Shown in pieces: positions 36,775 to 41,410 of a stretch of DNA of 41,410 bases. Position 1 is the stretch's first letter, and every line of letters begins with the position of its first letter. A program made the position numbers and the translations under genes. The DNA is from Nocardioides luteus (GTDB taxonomy: Bacteria > Actinomycetota > Actinomycetes > Propionibacteriales > Nocardioidaceae), in the NCBI RefSeq assembly GCF_000960475.2, contig NZ_JZDQ02000050.1, positions 1 to 41,410 on the forward strand, in the 5' to 3' direction. The notes beneath the pieces are model-generated. The model had not been told where the DNA came from. It worked only from the letters and a program-made list of their open reading frames with translations, and searched no databases.

Positions 36775-39700
36775 GTGCTGCCGACCTCGCGTGACATCCG
36801 CTTCGGGCTGCTCGGTCCGTTCGAGGCGACGGTCGACGGCGAGACCGTCAAGGTCCCCGGCTCGGCGGAGCGGGCCCTGCTCTCGGTGCTGCTCCTGGCG
36901 CGCGGCCGGATCGTGCCGGCCTCGGCGCTCATCGACCGGCTGTGGGCCGACTCGTCGCTGCCGGCCGACCCGTTGAACGCGCTCCAGCTCCGGGTCTCCA
37001 AGCTGCGCCGGGTGTTCAAGGCGGTCGGGCTGGACCTGGTGCAGCGCGACGGCGGCGGCTACCGGGCAGCCGTCGACCCCGAGAGCATCGACGCCGAGAC
37101 GTTCGAGCGACGGATCCGGGAGGTCCGGGCATCGGTCGCCGGTTCGGGGAGCCCGAGCGAGGAGGATCTGGCCACCTACGACGCGGCGCTCGGGCTCTGG
37201 CGCGGCGAGGCGCTCGCCGACTTCGCCACCGAGCCGTGGGCGGTTCCCGAGTCGGTGCGGCTGGAGGACCTGCGCCGGACGGCGTACGCCGAGCGGGCCC
37301 AGATCGCGCTGTCGCTGGGCCGCCACGCCGAGGTCGTCACCGACCTCGAGCCGCTGCTGCGTACCGACCCCGCCCACGAGGCCATGGCCGGCCTGCTGAT
37401 GGTCGCGCTCTACCGTGCCGGCCGGCAGGCCGATGCCCTCGAGGTCTTCACCCGCACCCGGAAGACGTTGGACGCCGACCTCGGTCTCGAGCCGTCGACC
37501 TCCCTGCGGTCGCTCCACGAGCGGGTGCTCCGGCAGGACCCGTCGCTCGGCTCCTCCGGCGAGGTCACCCTCTCCACGCCGGCGACCGCTCCGCACCACG
37601 CCCGCTCCGGAGCGCGGCTCTCCAACCTCCCGACCGACCTCACCCCGCTCGTGGGGCGCGACGACCTGCTCGCCTCCCTGAGCGAGCGCGTCGGCAGCTC
37701 CAGGCTGACCACTCTCGTCGGCCCCGGCGGCTCCGGGAAGACCGCCCTGGGCCTGCATGCCGCCCACCGTCTCGCCGAGCGGTTCCCGGACGGCACCTTC
37801 CTCGTCCGGCTCGCCGCGATCCGAAGCCGCGAGCACATCGTCCCGGCCGTCGCCGCGGCCGTGGCGATGCCGCAGGACGGGTCGGCGACCGACCTGCAGG
37901 CACGGCTGGTCGACTTCCTCGCCGACAAGCACCTGCTCCTGGTCATCGACAACTGCGAGCACCTCGTCGATCCAGTCGCGACCCTGGTCGAACGGCTGCT
38001 GGCCCGCTGCCCGCGGCTCACCGTCATCGCCACCAGCCGGGAGCCCCTCGCCCTGCCGAGCGAGGTGCAGACTCTCGTCGGCCCGCTCCCGACACCGCTC
38101 GAGGACGACGACCCCGAGACGATCGCGACGACCCCCTCGGTGCAGCTGCTCGTTCGCCGGATCGCGACCGTCCTGCCCGGGATCGAGACCGACCCTGATG
38201 CGTACGTCCCGCTCGGCCGTATCGCCCGCGCGCTCGACGGCATGCCGCTGGCGCTGGAGCTGGCCGCGGCCCGCGCCGCCTCGCTGTCCCCGAGCGACCT
38301 CGCCGACCGGCTCGACCAGCGGTTCACGCTCCTCACCTCGGGACCACGGACGGCGGAGGACCGCCAGCGCACCCTCCGCGCGACCGTGGACTGGAGCTAC
38401 GACCTGCTCGACGACCTCGAGAAGCGCGTCTTCGAAGGGCTCGCCGTGTTCCACGGCGGCTGGACCCTGACCGCGGCCGAGCAGGTCCTCGCCGACGACG
38501 AGACCGACCCGAGCCAGGTCATCCACGCCGTGGGCCGCCTGGTCGAGCAGTCCCTGATCGTCGCCGAACGCGGCCCCCTCACCCGCTACCGCATGCTCGA
38601 GACCCTGCGCGAGTACGCCGCCGAACGGCTCTCCCGGACCGGCCGCAGCGACGCCCTGGCCGCCCGGCACGCCCACCACTTCACCGAGATCGCGGAGCGG
38701 TCGGCGCAGGCGCTGCGCGGTCAGGGCGACCCCCGCGCGCGGAACCTCCTTGGCGACGAGCAGGCCAACGTACGCTCCGCCATCGCCTGGCTGGAGGGCC
38801 CGGCCGGCGACGTCGACGCCGCCCTGCGGCTGGCCGGCCACCTCGGCCTCTTCTGGCACCAGGGCCGCCATCTCGAGGGCCGCCGGATCCTGCGGCGTCT
38901 CCTGGAGACCGGCCGCGGGACAGCGTCGGCACGGGCCGCTGCCCTGCAGGCGGTGTCGCTGGTCGAACGCCCCCGCGCCTGCGTCGTCCACCCGCACCCG
39001 CGCTGTGCCGAGGCGGCCCGCGAGAGCCTCGCGATCTTCAGCAGCGACGGCGACGCCGACCGGGCCGCCGTCTCGCAGGTGCTGCTCGCGGTCGAAGGGG
39101 TCAACGGCCAGGATCCGGAGGCGGCAGCCCTGCTGGATGCCGCCGAGCGGTCGTTCCGCGATCGCGGGGACCGCTGGGGCCTCGCCGTCGCCGGCTTCGT
39201 ACGTCTCGAGACCGCCCTCAAGGCCAGAGACGAGGCGGCGGCGATGCGCCTCGGCCGGGCCACCGCGGCCGAGTTCCGCCACCTCGACGACTCGTGGGGT
39301 CACAGCGCCGTCCTCTACCACCTCGGCTACGGCCTGCGGCAGTTCGGACGTCTGCGGGAGTCGGCCCGCACGCTCGAGCAGGCCATCGACGTCGCGGCCT
39401 CGGCCGGCATCCACAACACCGTGCAGTGGGCTCTCGCCGACCTCGGCATCACCCACCTGGGCCTGGGCGATCACGAGTCGGCCGAGGACGCGTTCCGCCG
39501 CGCTGAGCTGGCGTCGCGGCACGTCGGCGACCGCGCCGGGTCGGTCCTGGCGGCGTACGGACGTGGCCGGCTCGCCGAGCGTCGGGAGGACTGGTCGAGC
39601 GCCATCGACCTGCTGACGGCGGCGATCCAGGGCTTCGAGACGCTGCAGACGCCCGCGATGACGGCGAAGGCGACCCTCGCGCTGGCCCGGTGCCACGAGC

Positions 39701-39870
39701 GGCTCGGCGAGACGGAGGCGGCCGTGGAGCGCTACGACGAGGCCCGCAGCCTCGGCCTCGCCACCGGCGAGGTCGCCCTCGTGGGCCAGGCGGACGAAGC
39801 GCTGTCCCGGCTGACCGGGGGCACGACGGACGACACGACGGACGGCGCCCGGACAGACCAGGGACAGTAG
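36775..39870 (+). CDS. Large AfsR/SARP-type regulator with NTPase and TPR domains
   Basis: 1031 residues from a GTG. Order: OmpR-like winged-helix DNA-binding domain (about 8-97), bacterial transcriptional-activation domain (about 104-255), a P-loop NTPase with Walker A GPGGSGKT (316-323) and Walker B HLLLVIDNCEH, the GMPLALELAAARA segment of STAND ATPases, then TPR-type repeats to the end. STAND regulators of this kind act as switches that open on a signal. The gene is followed 57 bp later by an MFS exporter on the same strand, with GGACAG repeats before each, so the exporter is the likely target. Signal unknown. Confidence 0.92.
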   Translation: MLPTSRDIRFGLLGPFEATVDGETVKVPGSAERALLSVLLLARGRIVPASALIDRLWADSSLPADPLNALQLRVSKLRRVFKAVGLDLVQRDGGGYRAAVDPESIDAETFERRIREVRASVAGSGSPSEEDLATYDAALGLWRGEALADFATEPWAVPESVRLEDLRRTAYAERAQIALSLGRHAEVVTDLEPLLRTDPAHEAMAGLLMVALYRAGRQADALEVFTRTRKTLDADLGLEPSTSLRSLHERVLRQDPSLGSSGEVTLSTPATAPHHARSGARLSNLPTDLTPLVGRDDLLASLSERVGSSRLTTLVGPGGSGKTALGLHAAHRLAERFPDGTFLVRLAAIRSREHIVPAVAAAVAMPQDGSATDLQARLVDFLADKHLLLVIDNCEHLVDPVATLVERLLARCPRLTVIATSREPLALPSEVQTLVGPLPTPLEDDDPETIATTPSVQLLVRRIATVLPGIETDPDAYVPLGRIARALDGMPLALELAAARAASLSPSDLADRLDQRFTLLTSGPRTAEDRQRTLRATVDWSYDLLDDLEKRVFEGLAVFHGGWTLTAAEQVLADDETDPSQVIHAVGRLVEQSLIVAERGPLTRYRMLETLREYAAERLSRTGRSDALAARHAHHFTEIAERSAQALRGQGDPRARNLLGDEQANVRSAIAWLEGPAGDVDAALRLAGHLGLFWHQGRHLEGRRILRRLLETGRGTASARAAALQAVSLVERPRACVVHPHPRCAEAARESLAIFSSDGDADRAAVSQVLLAVEGVNGQDPEAAALLDAAERSFRDRGDRWGLAVAGFVRLETALKARDEAAAMRLGRATAAEFRHLDDSWGHSAVLYHLGYGLRQFGRLRESARTLEQAIDVAASAGIHNTVQWALADLGITHLGLGDHESAEDAFRRAELASRHVGDRAGSVLAAYGRGRLAERREDWSSAIDLLTAAIQGFETLQTPAMTAKATLALARCHERLGETEAAVERYDEARSLGLATGEVALVGQADEALSRLTGGTTDDTTDGARTDQGQ

Positions 39871-39880
39871 CGCGGGACAG
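39851..39880 (+). promoter_or_regulatory. Three GGACAG direct repeats before the MFS gene
   Basis: GGACAG at 39851, 39862 and 39875, starting 11 and 13 bp apart, overlapping the SARP gene's last codons and ending 47 bp before the MFS ATG. Same word as before the SARP gene. Confidence 0.5.
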
Positions 39881-39927
39881 GTTCTCCTCACGCGGTCGAA
39901 CGGCCGCCCTGACGAAGAGAGAGAACC

Positions 39928-41370
39928 ATGTCTTCCACAGCATCCCCGGCGGCGGGTGCCAACAGCCGCCGCTGGCTCGCCCTCGGCCTCATCGCCGCCG
40001 CCCAGTTCATGGTCATCATGGACACCTCCATCATCGGCGTGGCGCTTCCCGAGATCCAGCGTGATCTCGGCTTCGCCCCGCAGGACCTCAGCTGGGTCTT
40101 CAACGCCTACGTGGTCGCCTTCGGCGGCCTCCTGCTGCTCGGGGGCCGGCTCTCCGACCTGCTCGGCGCGCGCCGGCTCTTCGCCCTCGGCTGGCTGGTC
40201 CTCGGCGTCGGCTCGCTGGTCGCCGGACTGGCCGACACCGTCGCCGTCGAGATCGCCGGCCGCGCCGTCCAGGGCGCCGGCTCCGCGCTGATCGCGCCCT
40301 CGGCGCTGACCCTGCTGTTCATGACCTTCGGGGCGAACCCGAAGGAGCTGACCAAGGCGCTCGCGCTCTACGGCGCGGCCGCCCCGGCCGGCGGCACCGC
40401 CGGCGTGTTCCTCGGTGGCGTGCTCACCGAGTACCTCTCCTGGCCGTGGGTCTTCTTCATCAACCTGCCGATCGCCCTCGCGGTCCTCGCCCTGACGCCC
40501 GGCGCGATGCCGGCCGGCACGGCTCAGCGGGGCCGCATCGACCTGCTCGGCGCGCTGACCGTCACCCTGGGCCTCGCCGCCGTGGTCTTCGCGGTCGTAC
40601 GCGTCCCCGAAGAGGGCTGGGCATCGCCGAGCACGCTCGTCGCCGGGGCCATCGGCATCGCCCTGCTCGTCGCGTTCGTCGCCCTGCAGGCCGGATCCTC
40701 GGCGCCGCTCATGCGCCTGGGCATCTTCAAGGCCACGAACCTCGCCGCCGCGAACATCGCCCAGCTCCTGCTCGGCGCCGCCTGGATCCCGATGTTCTTC
40801 TTCATCAACCTCTACCTCCAGCAGGTCCTCGGCCTCGGCGCCTTCGCGTCCGGCGCGGCCCTGCTGCCGATGACGGTGACGATCATGCTCGGCATGGTCG
40901 CCGTCGCTCCGCGGCTGACCGCGGCGTACGGCCCGAAGGCGATGACCGTCGGCGGCCTGGTCGTCCTCGGGGCGGGCCTGGTCTGGCTCTCCCGGATCGA
41001 CGCCGACGGCAGCTTCGCGGTCGATGTGCTCCCCGCGACCCTGGTCACCGCGGCGGGCATGGCGCTGGCCTTCATCCCCTCCCTGAGCACGGCGCTCGGC
41101 GCCGCCGCTCCCGAGGAGGGCGGTCTGGCCGCCGGGATCGTCAACACCAGCTACCAGGTCGGCTCCGCGCTCGGGCTGGCGGCGATGACCGTCGTCGCGG
41201 CCGCGTACGGCTCGGACCAGGTCGGTGACCTGGCCGCCATGACCGACGGCTTCTCGGCCGGGTTCCTCGGCGCCGCCGGCATCGCCCTCGCCGGTGCCGT
41301 CGTCACCGGGATCGGCTGGAAGACGGTTCGCACCGAGACCGCGGCCGAGTCGGTACCCGCCGGCCGCTAG
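39928..41370 (+). CDS. MFS exporter, DHA2 (EmrB/QacA) type
   Basis: 480 residues with about fourteen membrane helices. FMVIMDTSIIGVALPEIQRDL (the DHA2 motif D1), GGRLSDLLGARRLF (motif A) and APAGGTAGVFLGGVLTEYLSW (motif C of drug antiporters) are all present. It uses the proton gradient to expel drugs or metabolites; substrate unknown. An AGAGAGAG ribosome site precedes the ATG. It follows the SARP-type regulator and carries GGACAG repeats upstream, so the two probably form a signal-induced resistance or metabolite-export pair. Confidence 0.92.
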   Translation: MSSTASPAAGANSRRWLALGLIAAAQFMVIMDTSIIGVALPEIQRDLGFAPQDLSWVFNAYVVAFGGLLLLGGRLSDLLGARRLFALGWLVLGVGSLVAGLADTVAVEIAGRAVQGAGSALIAPSALTLLFMTFGANPKELTKALALYGAAAPAGGTAGVFLGGVLTEYLSWPWVFFINLPIALAVLALTPGAMPAGTAQRGRIDLLGALTVTLGLAAVVFAVVRVPEEGWASPSTLVAGAIGIALLVAFVALQAGSSAPLMRLGIFKATNLAAANIAQLLLGAAWIPMFFFINLYLQQVLGLGAFASGAALLPMTVTIMLGMVAVAPRLTAAYGPKAMTVGGLVVLGAGLVWLSRIDADGSFAVDVLPATLVTAAGMALAFIPSLSTALGAAAPEEGGLAAGIVNTSYQVGSALGLAAMTVVAAAYGSDQVGDLAAMTDGFSAGFLGAAGIALAGAVVTGIGWKTVRTETAAESVPAGR

Positions 41371-41388
41371 CCCGCGCTATCCCGTCGT

Positions 41389-41410
41389 GGCCCCGGATCC
41401 GTCCGGGGCC
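41389..41410 (+). terminator. Hairpin after the MFS gene
   Basis: GGCCCCGGA and TCCGGGGCC pair across a 4-nt loop; the window ends on the last base, so the stem may continue. Confidence 0.6.

Noticed and set aside
36628..39891. 1087-residue frame opposite the SARP-type gene
   Set aside because: It mirrors a gene with clear domains; its protein is low-complexity Gly/Arg/Glu-rich and matches no fold. GC-rich antisense frames are expected.

Overview
The window is very GC-rich, gene-dense actinobacterial chromosome. A Nocardioides/Pimelobacter-type (Nocardioidaceae) host fits best; this is inference. Supporting signs are a DUF222/HNH (13E12-family) gene, an FprA-type ferredoxin reductase, a ClpC2-type protein, and a hydroxyquinol 1,2-dioxygenase whose iron ligands lie one residue off those I recall for the Nocardioides simplex enzyme. 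Several genes look leaderless, with a TANNNT -10 box 6-8 nt before the start codon. I saw no rRNA, tRNA, CRISPR array, transposase or complete phage element.

Layout. 1-4990: a DUF222/HNH gene cut by the window edge, a repeat-filled gap of about 620 bp, fprA, a SAM methyltransferase behind a double-palindrome promoter, and clpC2. 4989-18203: a catabolic block. It has a flavin hydroxylase, maleylacetate reductase and hydroxyquinol 1,2-dioxygenase (resorcinol/hydroxyquinol route to 3-oxoadipate); an alpha/beta hydrolase; an NTF2-like protein plus epoxide hydrolase with a TetR regulator; a complete five-gene branched-chain-type ABC importer; and an AraC regulator. Three TGGAC-N6-GTCCA palindromes tie the TetR protein to the hydrolase genes. 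A shared 14-bp word upstream of both the hydroxylase and the importer suggests common control, possibly by the AraC protein.

18342-24279: dps with a DtxR/IdeR-like box, a Rieske ferredoxin and its reductase without an oxygenase, then two secreted polymer-degrading enzymes: a cutinase/PET-hydrolase-like esterase bracketed by two near-identical hairpins, and a single-chain AA10 LPMO-GH19 chitinase fusion facing a ROK regulator. 24353-28901: a small membrane protein coupled to a multicopper oxidase, a divergent DoxX/HxlR pair, and a CPA1 antiporter. 28955-33044: a small accessory patch with a VanZ-like protein, a TetR regulator and a coupled XRE-GNAT-CYTH operon. 33111-36623: a copper operon (secreted His-rich protein, CopZ, CopA). 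36775-41370: a large AfsR/SARP-type regulator followed by a DHA2-type MFS exporter, with GGACAG repeats before both.

The most rewarding items are the PETase-like gene with its flanking hairpins, the LPMO-chitinase fusion, the two operator networks in the catabolic block, and the XRE-GNAT-CYTH trio.
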